Source of the DNA: Edaphochlamys debaryana | Lineage: Eukaryota > Chlorophyta > Chlorophyceae > Chlamydomonadales | Length of the DNA stretch: 64,000 nucleotides | Direction of reading: 5' to 3' | NCBI GenBank assembly: GCA_016858145.1 | Contig: JAEHOE010000104.1 | Location: 124,001 to 188,000 of the forward strand | Shown: piece after piece, positions 43,801-54,371 of the stretch | How positions within the stretch are numbered: the first letter of the stretch is position 1 | How the letters are laid out: every line of letters starts with the position of its first letter | Notes under the pieces: generated by a model | Told to the model about the DNA's origin: nothing | Database searches by the model: none | Seen by the model: only the letters and a program-made list of their open reading frames with translations | Translations under genes and position numbers: made by a program

Positions 43801-46800
43801 GGGGGTTGCTCCTTTCATCCGCCGTTCACCTAATTGCTCCGCTGCCCCTGCCGCCTTCCCTCCTCCCTCTTCCCTCCCTGCGCAGTCGTGGGCTCGCTGG
43901 CGACCCCCACGGACGGCCCCGGCCCACACCTGGGCCACGCGACCGGCTCGGCCTTCGCCACCACCGGCGCCATGGACATCCGGCACGTCCCCCTGCCGCC
44001 GCTCCCGGGGCTGCCCTCCCTCTCCGCCGACGCCTTCATGCTCCAGGCCTCGGGCCCCAGCACGGGCACCGGCATGGCCGGCGGCTGCCCGGCCCTCTCG
44101 TCCGTGGCCTCCACCGCCACCTCAGCCACCTCCGCTGGGCCTTCCCACGCGCCCTCCACGGCCAGCGCCGTGGTCGGGGGGGCTATGTCGATGGTGGATT
44201 CCGTGGGGCTGGCGTGCGTGGGCCCCATGCCGCCCCATAGCAGCGGCTCCATCGTGCGCATGAACGCCGAGTGCTCGTTCGCGGACCGGTACCGGGCCGC
44301 GGCGGCGCTGTGGGAGCTGGACTTCACTGAGATCGGTGCGTGGGGGCGGAGGGAGGAGGGAGGGGGAAGGGGAGGGATGGGATGGAGGGAGGGAGGAAGG
44401 GGTGGGAGAGAGGGCAGAGGGGGTCATCAGTGCGTTGGGCGGGGAGGGGAGGACAAAGAGAGGAAGGGGGGTGGAGGGGAGAGAGGGGATTGGTGCGTTG
44501 GCTGGGCCGGGGAGCGAAGGAGGAGGGAGGGAAGGAGGGAGGAGGGGAGGAGGAAGGGAAGGGCACAGGGGCTGGGATAGGGAGAGGATGGGCGATTGTG
44601 AGGTTTGGTGCGTTGGGCGGGGAGGGAGTGGTGCTGGCTGTGTGGGACCTGAAGCAGGGAGGACTGGGGAAGGAGGGGAGGGAGAGGGGGGGAAGAACAG
44701 GGGAGAGGGGTGGCAAAAAGAGGGGAGAGAGGGGGGAAGAAGAGGGGAGAGAGGGGGGAAGGACAGGGGAGAGGGGTGCAGCTGCGCAGACGAGCTGGGT
44801 TAACGACGGGCCAGGGCCGGTGATGGGCCGCTGGCCAATGACCTAGGATCTGGGGCCAGGGGGCACCATCAATCCTGGGCTGCACTGGGCTTCAACCCGG
44901 GCCCCTCCCTTCATCCCCCCGCCCTGCAGAGGTGACGCGGCGGATCGGCGAGGGCTCCTTCGGCGAGGTGCTCCTGGCCAACTTCCGTGGGACCAAGGTG
45001 CGTTGCCCGGGGTTCCCGCTTTTGCCAACAAGCATCCGCTTCCGCTTCCGCCACGCTGACGAGGGCCTTTCTAGCCTACGGGGACAGGGCCGGCGCGACC
45101 CTTAGCTATCCAAGTACTCACCCCCCTCCCTCCTGCCCTCCCGCTGTGCTCCCCCACGTCCGCGCCCAGGTGGCGGTGAAGCGGTTGCGCGGCTTCGACG
45201 TCCCCGACGGCCCCGACTCCCCCGGAGCTGGGGGCGGCGGCGGCGGCGGCGGCGGCGAGCGGGGCCCCTCGGCCACTCAGATGCCCATCTTCCGCCAGTT
45301 CTTCGAGGTGGGGCCTGGGCTGGGCAAGACTGGGCCTGGCTAGGAGAGGCCAAGCGCGCTGCTTTGGTCTTGGCTTGGAGCCTCGAGCGCGGCGCCGTCT
45401 GGCTTGGAGCCTAGGCGCGTGGCTTCCACACCCCGACCTCCTCACCTCCGTGCCCTTCCCACTCCTCCACTTTCCTTTCCTGTCCCCCCCCCACACCACA
45501 GCGCGAGATCGAGATCCTGGCCACCATCCGGCACCCCAACGTGGTCAACTTCATCGGCGCCTGCCACACGCCGCCCAACGTGTGTCTCGTCACCGAGTAC
45601 TGCGCGCGCGGCTCCCTGGACCACCTGCTGCACAAGTCCAACGTCCACATCGACCTGCTCAAGAAGGTGGGCCCGGGGGGGCCTGGGCCTGGGCCTGGGC
45701 CCGGGGGGGCCCGATGGGGTCTGCCTGCGCGAAGGCTTGGGCGTGGGCCTGGGTGGGCATACTGCGTGGGTGGGCCGCTGCGCCCCCATACATTCTCTTC
45801 GCTTTGCCCGAGTGCTGTGCGTGCAAGACATGTGCGCGAGTTGTCTGCTCGGCCCGTGCTCACGACGCCGTTTGGCTCCCACTCCGCCAGGTGGAGTTCG
45901 CGATGGACATTGCCCGTGGCATGAGCTGCCTGCACTCGCAGCGGCCCCCCATCATCCACCGGGACCTCAAGACGGCCAACCTGCTCGTGTCGGCGCGGTT
46001 TGAGGTCAAGGTGGCCGAGTGAGTGAAGCGCGGAATGGGGGGCCAGGGGGTTCAGGGTGGACGAGAAGGGAAAGGGGAGGGGTGGGGTGTGTGAGGGGGC
46101 CTGTTCGAGGTCAAGATGGCGAGTGAGTCGAGCAGTTGGGGGAGATTGGTGAAGGGGCCGGTTTCGAGGACAGCGTGGCCGAGCGACTGCACCGTGGAAT
46201 GGGGAGGGGTTCAGGGTGAAAGAGGAGGACGGCGTGGTTAAAGGCAAGCGGGGGCTCCCTAACTAGCCATCACGTAGGTTGCGGTGCCAGCACCTGACTC
46301 GTCCTGCCTCTCCGCCTGCCTCTCCCCTCCACTCCACCCCACCCCACCCCAGCTTCGGTCTGTCCCGCATCAAGGACCACGCCCAGCTCATCAACAGCAG
46401 GGCGGGGCTGGAGGGCACCGTGGAGGTGAGCAGGGGGGTGGAGGGACGGGGCGCTGTGGAAGGAGCACGGGACCGGCGAGTGGGACAGGCAGTGGCTGCT
46501 GCTGGAGCCGGTTGGTTGCCATGGAGCCCGGTGCTGATGCGCGCTGCCCTGCCCTGCCCTGCCCTGCCGGTCCGCAGTACGCGGCGCCCGAGGTGCTGCG
46601 CGGCGAGCCGTACACGGAGAAGTGCGACATATGGTCGTACTCGGTGCTGCTGTGGGAGCTGCTGCACCGCCAGCGGCCGTACGCAGGTGAGGAAGCGGGC
46701 CAGTTGGAACCTAGGCTGACATCTCACTCCCCATGCCAGCCCTGCTCGCTCTCTGTCCTGCCCCTCTCTTACACTTGACACACCGTCACTGTCTCCTCAA

Positions 46801-49720
46801 CCCCTCCCCCCCCAGACGCCGACATCCCCATCTACCTGCTCATGATGTCGCTGGGCAACGGCTCGCTGCGCCTCCCCCCCGTGCGCGAGGACTCGGCCAT
46901 GTCCACCCCGGGCCTGGTGCGCCTGGTGGAGCGCTGCATGGCCTGGGCGCCCGCGGACCGGCCCTCCTTCCGGGAGGTGCTGCACGCACTGGAGGCCGAG
47001 TACAAGATCATACGGGGCAAGGCGGCGGGTGGGTGCTGGGTGGGGTGGTGTGGGCTTGTGCTGGGCTGGTGACGGGTGCAGAACTCGGGGGCCAGGGCCA
47101 GGGCTAGCGGGCCGGGACCGTGGCCAGAGAGTGAACGCCGCTTTGCGGAAAGGGCATGTGACGGTGCGCGCGATGCCCTGGCTCGAGCCAGCGCCCGGGA
47201 GGTGTTGGTGAGGTTCTTGGCCATTTTGCCTCGCGCTGACTAGCCGCCTCCCTGCTCCCTGCTCGCCCTCCCTCGCCCCCCCCCCCAGCGGTGCCGCGCT
47301 CCGACTCGGCTTCGTCCATGATGGTGCTGCCGGGGGCGCAGGGGCGGCCGGGGGACGCAGCCAGCGCGGCCGCAGGCCAGGGGCAGCCGCACACAGAGGA
47401 GCCGTCCGCGGCCCACCCCCCGCCGCACCCGCACGCGGGCCACCCGCCGCCGCACCCGCAGAGCGGCGCCCGCTCCTCGCCCAGCAACACGGTGCAGCAC
47501 CCGGGCGCAGGCCCAGCGTCCGTGCTCGCGGGCCGCAAGCCGTCTAAGCTCGGGCTCAATCCGCACGGCAGCGACCACGGGGCGGCGGACGGGGAGGGGC
47601 CTCAGGACGGGCACGGGTACGGTTCAGGGCAGAGCTCGGCCCATGGCCAGGCCCCGGCCCCGCCTCGCCCCCGGGTCAAACTCATGCTACCCCCCGGCGC
47701 GGGCGGCGGCGGCGGCGGCAGCCGAGCCCAGACGCCTACGGGCGGCAACGACGGCGACGCGTCCGCCAGCCCGTCCGAGTCCTCCCGTCCGTCCACGGGA
47801 CGCGCCGGCGCCGGCGGGAATTCGAACCGTCAGGCTGGCGGGCAGGGGCACGGCGGCGGCGGCAAGTCGGGTGCAGCGGCGGTGCGGCACGGCCGGTCGC
47901 TCCGCAGCGCTGCACGCAGCAAGTCCATGCCCCTGCCAGAGTCTGAGTGGTTCTGCGAGGGCGAGGAGGAGTCGGAGGATTACATCGACACGACGGAATC
48001 CATTGCGGATGCGGATGACGACGGTACGGCATCGGTTGCGACCAGCGCCAGCGGCGCCGCGGGCGGCGCGCGGCCGGCGCTCGGGCGAGGGCACGGGCAG
48101 CACACGCCGCCGCACGCTCAGCACGGGCACGGTGGCGCAGCACACCACCGCGCGCTCGCCGCGGCGCTGCAGCACGGGCTGGGCGTGCACAGCGCGCCGC
48201 AGATCGAGGATGCTGAGCTGGCAGCCATGCTGGCACAGGCCATGGATTCGGTGGATCGAGATCGTTCGGCGCTGCGGGAAGGCGGCGGCGGCGAGGAGGC
48301 GGCCACGGCATTCCTCCCGTCCCCGCGCCTGCCCCGGCACCTGCACGTGCGCCTGCCGGACGTGGCGCAGCGGCAGGAGGGTTCGGGCGGGGGGACGGCT
48401 TCGTCCCACAGCCCGGGCCATTCGGGCGGGTGGCGGCAGCACAGCGCGGACGCGGCTGCGATCGTGCCGGCGGCGGCGGCCGGCGGCAGCTCGGCGGCGG
48501 CGATTGGCGGCAGGTCGAGCACGCCCTTCGCCTCGGCGGCGGCGCAGGAGTACCGTGGGAGCGCGGGCGGCGGCGGCGCTTCGGGCAGCGACGGCGAGGG
48601 GCCCCGGCCGTCCACGTCCTCCCGCACCCCCGCAACGGGCCCTACGCTGTCCCCGTTCGCCGCCGCGTCGGGTGCGGTCGTGTCGAGGCCCACCATCTCG
48701 CCGTTTGCCGCCGCATCCGGCTCCTCCGCCTCCCCCTTCGCAGCCTACTCTGGCCGCACCCCACCGCCGGCGATGCCGCCCCGGACGTCGCCCTTCCACG
48801 CCGCCTCCAACAGCCCTTTCGCGGACGCTGCAGATGAGCCCTGGTCGCCTGCGGGCTCGGACCGCCACGGCGGCTCTCCCTTCAGCTCGCCGGTCGCGTC
48901 GCAGACCCCCGAGCCGCACTCGGACCCAGTGCTGTGCTCGCCCCAGCTCACGCCCACGGCAGGGGCCGCGGCGGCCGCAACCCCCACCGCCGCGCCCGCG
49001 CCGCGCCCGCGCGTGAGGTTCGTGAGTCCGTTCGCGCAGGCAGCGAGCGAGGAGGCACCGTTCGAAGCCCACGGCGGAGCGGCTGCCGCCGGCGCGACGA
49101 CGGAGCCGGCGGCAGAGGCGAGCAGCTCGCCCCGGCCGCCCGCCGCCGCCAGTACGGCGCACAGTACGGACGTGCAAGTGATCGTGGAGAAGGACCAGCA
49201 GCCGCACGCGGGCTGGGGCGCGGTGCTGGGCGTGTGCAACAAGCCGCCCTCGGGCAACGTGCACCCCTCCGCCCGCCCCGGCGCGCCCGCGCCCTCCGAC
49301 CCCCACGCCGCCATTGCCGCCTCCGCCGGCCCTGCCCCACACGCCCAGCTCTCCCACGGCTACGACCCCCACCCGCACCCCCACCCGCACCCCCACACCT
49401 TCTCGCACCCGCACGTCCGCTACCACGCCCACGCCGGCGCCCACGCCGACGGCGACGGTGACGGCGAGGGCGAGGGCGACGGCATGTTCCAGCTCGACCC
49501 CAGCATGGACCCCAGCATGGACCCCAGCGCGCAGCACAGCATGCACCGCATGGCCTCGGCCGTGGCGGGCGTGGAGGGCGAGCTGGAGGCGCTGTCTCTG
49601 TCCTTCGGCACCGGCCTTGACCAAATGGTAGAGGAGGCCCTCGCCAACGAGGCAGCCGCAGACCAGTTTGACTCGGAGGACGAGTCAACGCTGCACACAA
49701 CCGCCTGGGTGCGCCTGTGA
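40862..49720 (+). CDS. Giant ACT-CBS-CBS Raf-like protein kinase
   Basis: Twelve exons (40862-41161, 41438-43180, 43382-43592, 43886-44335, 44930-44997, 45170-45307, 45502-45666, 45891-46018, 46353-46425, 46578-46686, 46816-47028, 47289-49720) give 2009 residues, all phases consistent. An N-terminal ACT-like fold spans about 8-105 ([38 protein letters not shown]). A long disordered stretch rich in Gln, His and Ser follows. A CBS pair spans about 615-750 ([47 protein letters not shown]). The kinase spans about 900-1195: [14 protein letters not shown] (Lys928), [10 protein letters not shown] (Asp1050), DFGLSR (Asp1068), APEV. HRDLKxxN and the ACT domain place it with plant ACT/Raf-like (STY) Ser/Thr/Tyr kinases; CBS domains often bind adenosyl nucleotides. 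An 800-residue disordered tail contains SPFAAASG repeats and a HPHPHPH run. Fusion of ACT, CBS and kinase in one chain suggests metabolite-gated signalling (inference). Confidence 0.9.
44332..44790 (+). repeat. G-rich kinase intron with donor-region copies
   Basis: The exon end and donor ATCGGTGCGTGGGGGCGG (44332-44349) has copies with TTGGTGCGTTGGGCGGGG-like sequence at about 44424, 44486 and 44605. The rest is GGAGGG/GGGGAGAGAGGG repeats up to about 44780. Confidence 0.7.
45999..46225 (+). repeat. Copies of the kinase exon end just before the DFG motif, with donor
   Basis: The exon end and donor at 45999-46025 (TTTGAGGTCAAGGTGGCCGA, GTGAGT) recur degenerately at 46103-46127, where the donor is still GTGAGT, and at 46162-46189. 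The following GGAATGGGG...GGTTCAGGG tract also recurs (about 46031 and 46196). Confidence 0.85.
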
Positions 49721-51410
49721 TGGCGCAGCCGGCCGGGCCTCGGCGCCGTGTGGGGAGATCTGCGGAAGCCAGACCCGCGGAAGCCGCGGCCGCGGCTGCA
49801 GGCGGCCTGGGGCAGAGGACACGGCCTGGCGGAGCAGTGTGCCTGGGGAGGCTGGCGCCGAGCGGGCGGCGCGGTCGTAGCGTGGGACTGGGTGGCGTAG
49901 GCTGGGGGCGAGCGGCGTTTGCTATGGGTTGCGCCCCGGGGGCCGCATCGCGGCTGTCGGGCCCGGACAAGGAGGGTGTACAGGAGGCCTGCCTGGGGCA
50001 GGTTGAGCGGAGCTGCGGCTGGAGCCAAGCTCGGTCGCGGGCCGAATCAGCTGCGCTTCAAAGCGCGCCGCTGGCTGAAGAGGAGAGAGGGTCCCTAGCG
50101 GCTGCGGTCGCCGCCGCGTGTGTGCGGACGTGTGAGCCGTCTATAATACCGAGGAGGAGGCGCCTGCGGCAGCATTAGCAGCAGGGCCCGCCGCCGCCGG
50201 CGATAGTGAGAGGAGGCGCGTGTGGAGGCATCGGCGAGGTGGAGATGGTACAGAGGCGGATGGGATGGGGATGGGTGTAGCGCAAGCATGGGGCGGCGGT
50301 TGTAAGTAGCGTTTTGCTGCAGAGAGTGACACCGACCGAAAGCAGGTAGGCAGCTCGAGGATGCAGGCGAGGGCAGCGCACGCGCGGTTGATCGCTCTCT
50401 TTCTTTCGTTTACCGATGGTGGGCGGGGGTAGGGGTGTGACGAGTGGTGTGCGCCTGGGCAGGCACGGACGGTGAACGAACGGTGCGGCGCGCTGAGGAA
50501 GGCGTCGCACTGGGGCCCTGGAGGCGAGGGCAGTGCCGGCAGAGGTAGGACCTGGACAGTCGAAGACACACAGATTGCTGCGCCCTAGCAGGTTCATTGA
50601 GTCAAGCGATGGGGTGAGGTTGTTGCGAGGGGTGGCCCCTCTCCCGGCCCCGTCGCATGTCGTCCTAGCTCTTCTCTCCTGTGAGCGGCACTTTGATCCC
50701 CTATGACGTTGTTTGGGCGGTGTGCGTGCTGGCAATGCCAAGTGGCGTGCCCGTCATGACCCGCTATAGAAACTCACCCATTTAACGAGAGCTTTCGTCT
50801 CTCTTTAGCACGCTAGCTCGCTCTCCGCAAGAGGTGCTCTTAGAAAGCCAACGTGGTTTGCTGCGGTCTTCTTGCGGTCGTGTCCGCAGCAGCGCCTCAA
50901 CGGCCTCCCATCCGTGTGTTCCCGCATCCACGCAACTGGGCTCCCGATGTTGCGCCGCAACGGAGCATTCACTTGTGAAGGCGCGTAGATGCTGGGCCCG
51001 GCACGCCTAGCGGCCAGCCCATTGTTTGGAAACAGGAGCCTGCGAGTGCAGGGCTGAAGGTGCAGTTGCGAGTGTCTGTCTGTCGACTGCCGATCGGTCC
51101 TTGAGGGGCTGCTTAGGAGTGGGTATGCTTTAGGCTTGGGGCCCTTACAAGGGCTTATATCGCCAGAGCAAGGCCCAAGAGGATCACAGATGGAGGGGTG
51201 TGGGGAGTGACGTGTGCGCATCAAGGTACTTGTTTCGGTCGCCCGCACAGGGGAGCCCAGGTAGTTCCCATGCGGAGATGAGAATTGCAAGGGACGCCGC
51301 CTGGGATGTCAGGCGCACTTGTCCAATTTAGTTTACGTGTACGGCGCCGTGTGCCGTACTGTACGGGCAGTTTTGAATCAAGCGTGAAGTAAGGCTATAT
51401 GAGGGGTGAG

Positions 51411-51466
51411 GGGTGAGGGAGAAAGAGGGTAGCAGCAGGGGTGAGGGAGAAAGAGGGTAGCAGCAG
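51411..51466 (+). repeat. Perfect tandem pair of a 28-base unit
   Basis: Units 51411-51438 and 51439-51466 are identical (GGGTGAGGGAGAAAGAGGGT plus AGCAGCAG). Confidence 0.95.
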
Positions 51467-51803
51467 GCGTGGCCGCATGCGAGCAAGAGGAGTCTTTACA
51501 TATCGGTACTTTAACGCGATGCGGCAACTGCACGTCCCAACCTCTTGCTAACGGGGCTCGCTTCGTGGAGCTACCGTCCAGCGGCTGTTGGGCAGAAGAC
51601 GCCCTGCATAAGTCCTCCAGTTCTCGTCTCAGGAGCTTTGCTTTGCTCAAAAGGCTGGCAGCGGACCGTCCTGCCTTTGACGGGCAGGCCTGTGTAGGTG
51701 GCTAGGTGCTGCCAACTCTAGACACAGGCACACAGCCGTGTGCAAAGCTGATGGGGACTGCATTGCAGCGCCGTCTTGTGGACTGGAGTGCTCTACCCTT
51801 TCA

Positions 51804-52047
51804 CGCCCTAGCCCAGAGCGACTTCCGAAGTTCCGATAGGACCTGTATCAGCCTGCTAGACGTAACCGGCACAGCTCTACGTCGTCGACAGCAACAGCAT
51901 GCCGGTTACTCTAGCGTAGCCGTTCTCAGCCGCATCCCCGACTACATCTGCTGCGCATACCGCTCCGTGTAGTGCTAGATAGCCCTGTTGCTAGTGCACT
52001 GCATGGAGGCTATGCCCTCCGACGCCCTAGCCCAGAGCGACTTCCGA
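51804..52047 (+). repeat. 25-base direct repeat, 219 bases apart
   Basis: The sequence starting CGCCCTAGCCCAGAGCG at 51804-51828 recurs exactly at 52023-52047. Flanks are only loosely similar (CTGCAT... upstream of both). Confidence 0.9.
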
Positions 52048-54371
52048 TGCTTGCTTGCGCTGTTGGGGGTCCCCATTGCTTGCCACCTGACACCCAACAC
52101 CGTAACACTTCCGGCGCCGCACAAACTCCGTGCGCAACCCACTGCCCACATCCTCACTCAATATCATGCCCGCCTGGTGACTGGAGGCCCGGAGCTGTGC
52201 GCGCCCTCGTCAATCGCATTGCATTTTGCTTAAACCCCGTCGTCCGTCCGTAACCCCATACCCCGTACGTACCCGTGCGTGCCGTGTGTGTCGGTGTCCG
52301 TCCAACCCACTGGCAACCAGATGCACACAGTGCCCTGACCCAGAAAGGCCGCACCGCCGCAGCTAACCCATGGACGTCCCACTCAACCCCCTGCAAGCAA
52401 GTCCCTGTCATGCCTCGCCCTGACCTCCCTCAGTTGTCCCAACATAGTTGTCCCACAAAAGTTTATGGCACAGCGTCAGCTTCAACTCGATCATGGCCCT
52501 CTCGCACACCCAGCGAATCACCACATGCTGTCAGCCCTAAGGACTGCGCCCCCAGAAAGCAGGCCTTTCAGCTCTGAGCCCCCCACACAGGTCGGGGAAC
52601 TCAAGGCGCCGGTCCCCAAGGGAAACAAGGAGTGTGACCTAGGTCCCCGCCCAAGGGCCCTCAACAGATGGAGAAGAGCCTCTTCCTCGGCCGCCCCCGC
52701 TCCGACGCCCCGCTGAAGCGGCCGCTAGCAAAGGCTCCGAACTCGTACTACTTGGTCCTTGCGGAAACCGCGCTAGGCCGTCTGGCCCACAGCCCACGAA
52801 GATAATGGCATCGAGAGACACCGGTTGCAGCTTGGCAGGGTGCGGCCCCGCGACAACAGGGTCTGACTGCGAGCGGTGCAGGCAGTCTAACCGACAGTTC
52901 CTTGCCAAAAAGCGCATGCGCAGCGATACGCGACACCAAGCCGGCCCTGATCTGGTGGGTTCACGAAGGTAGGGTTCGTAAGGGTTTGGGGAGGCGCACC
53001 AGGGCGCACAGCACGAGAGCAGGATGAGGGGAGCATGCAGTGCGGAACCGACATAGCAGGTCTGCAAAGGAGCTGCAACCGCCCTCCCACCCCTGACGTC
53101 GCCGTCTCCATCGCCAGCAGGCCATCTCCAGCATCGTCCTGTGGCGGTGCGATGGAAGGGTGGAAGACAACGAGAGCATGTCAGCTCACGAGCAACAGCC
53201 AAACAGGGTGATGCAGCGTGAGATGCCGATATACTATGCGAAGGCACGGATGCATTGCTGCTGGGGGACTGTCGTCCGAGCCAGCGCCCGCCCGACATGA
53301 GGGGCTGATACCCGAGGGTGCCAGCGTGCCGGGAGGGGCCGCAAAAGCGGCGTGCTGGGCTCAGCGGTGGGCCGGGTGCGGGCGCATGACGCGCAGCCGC
53401 ACCGCAGCCCGCTTTAATCTGGCGCGGGTATGACTCAATACCACTCCACGGGTGCCGGGGCCAGTGACGGCGGCCGGCGGGAGTGTGATCTTAAGGCCCA
53501 CGCGGGTGCTGCAGTGCGTGTGCTCTTATCTACGCAGCTGGTGTGGACTGGATATGCAAGTACTCACTAGGCGCATCGTAACGCAGGCTGCCAAGGGGGT
53601 CGCAGTGGGGCGCAGTGGGCTGGGTCTGCTGGCAGAGGAGGCGCACTAGGGGCAGGGCTCACGCCCATGTCGGGCCAAGCGTGCCAGCACCAACGACCAA
53701 AATGAAGAGACTACGGGCTTCCCACCTTGTAGAATGACGTGCTACAGCAACGCCGCCTCTGCTACGTCATGGTGTCGCGGGTAACGCGAAGGGGCCCACG
53801 AGAGCGCACGCGCGCCGCCGCCGGGCAGTGGGGTGTCGGCAGACCGCGTGTCGGCAGTGCAGCATGCAACTCCGCTTGCGTCCGGCTGTATGCTAACAGT
53901 ATTGCTGGTGCTGAATTGTGTAAAGGAGTGTAGAAGCCTTCGCAAACCGGCGCCCCATCGCGAGCGGTCGGCGTTGAGCGGCGGAGATGAGCGGCTGGCG
54001 GAGCGCTCGGGACACGACCCAAGCTCTCACTTATGCTTGAATTGCACATCAAGTTTGGCTGTGAGCGGCAAAGTGGGCCACCCAGGGTGGTGCAGCGCAG
54101 CGGACGCCACCCAGAAGTTTGGCTCGGCCTCTAGTCGGCTCCCTTGCTATCTTGCTCGGCTCTTTGTTATGCTACCGTTAGATAAGCAAGGTCGTTGGCG
54201 TCGCGCGGTGCGCATAGCGCGCGGCATCCGCTGTCGTACCTCATCTTGGGGCTGAGAAGGATAAGCTTGGGTGTTATCGGCCGCTCACGCCCCGACCGCC
54301 CTACTTTCCCAAGTGCCATTTAGGGTACTTGAACCAGACGTCGCGGTCTCCGTAGACGCCTTACAGCCAAA

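Larger units (their letters stand above)
49721..54371. other. Long intergenic region, no gene seen
   Basis: This 4.65 kb region of mixed GC is the least coding-like stretch in the window. It contains a 28-base tandem duplication (51411-51466), a 25-base direct repeat (51804-51828 and 52023-52047) and a TGTAA at 50301-50305 that could end the kinase transcript. Short open frames lack homology cues. The last few hundred bases should hold the transketolase promoter; the 5' flank at 54290-54371 is probably 5' UTR. Confidence 0.6.

Noticed and set aside
47687..49624. 645-codon minus-strand frame opposite the kinase tail
   Set aside because: It is a shadow of the GC-rich exon 12, with Arg/Gly/Ala-rich composition and no domain.
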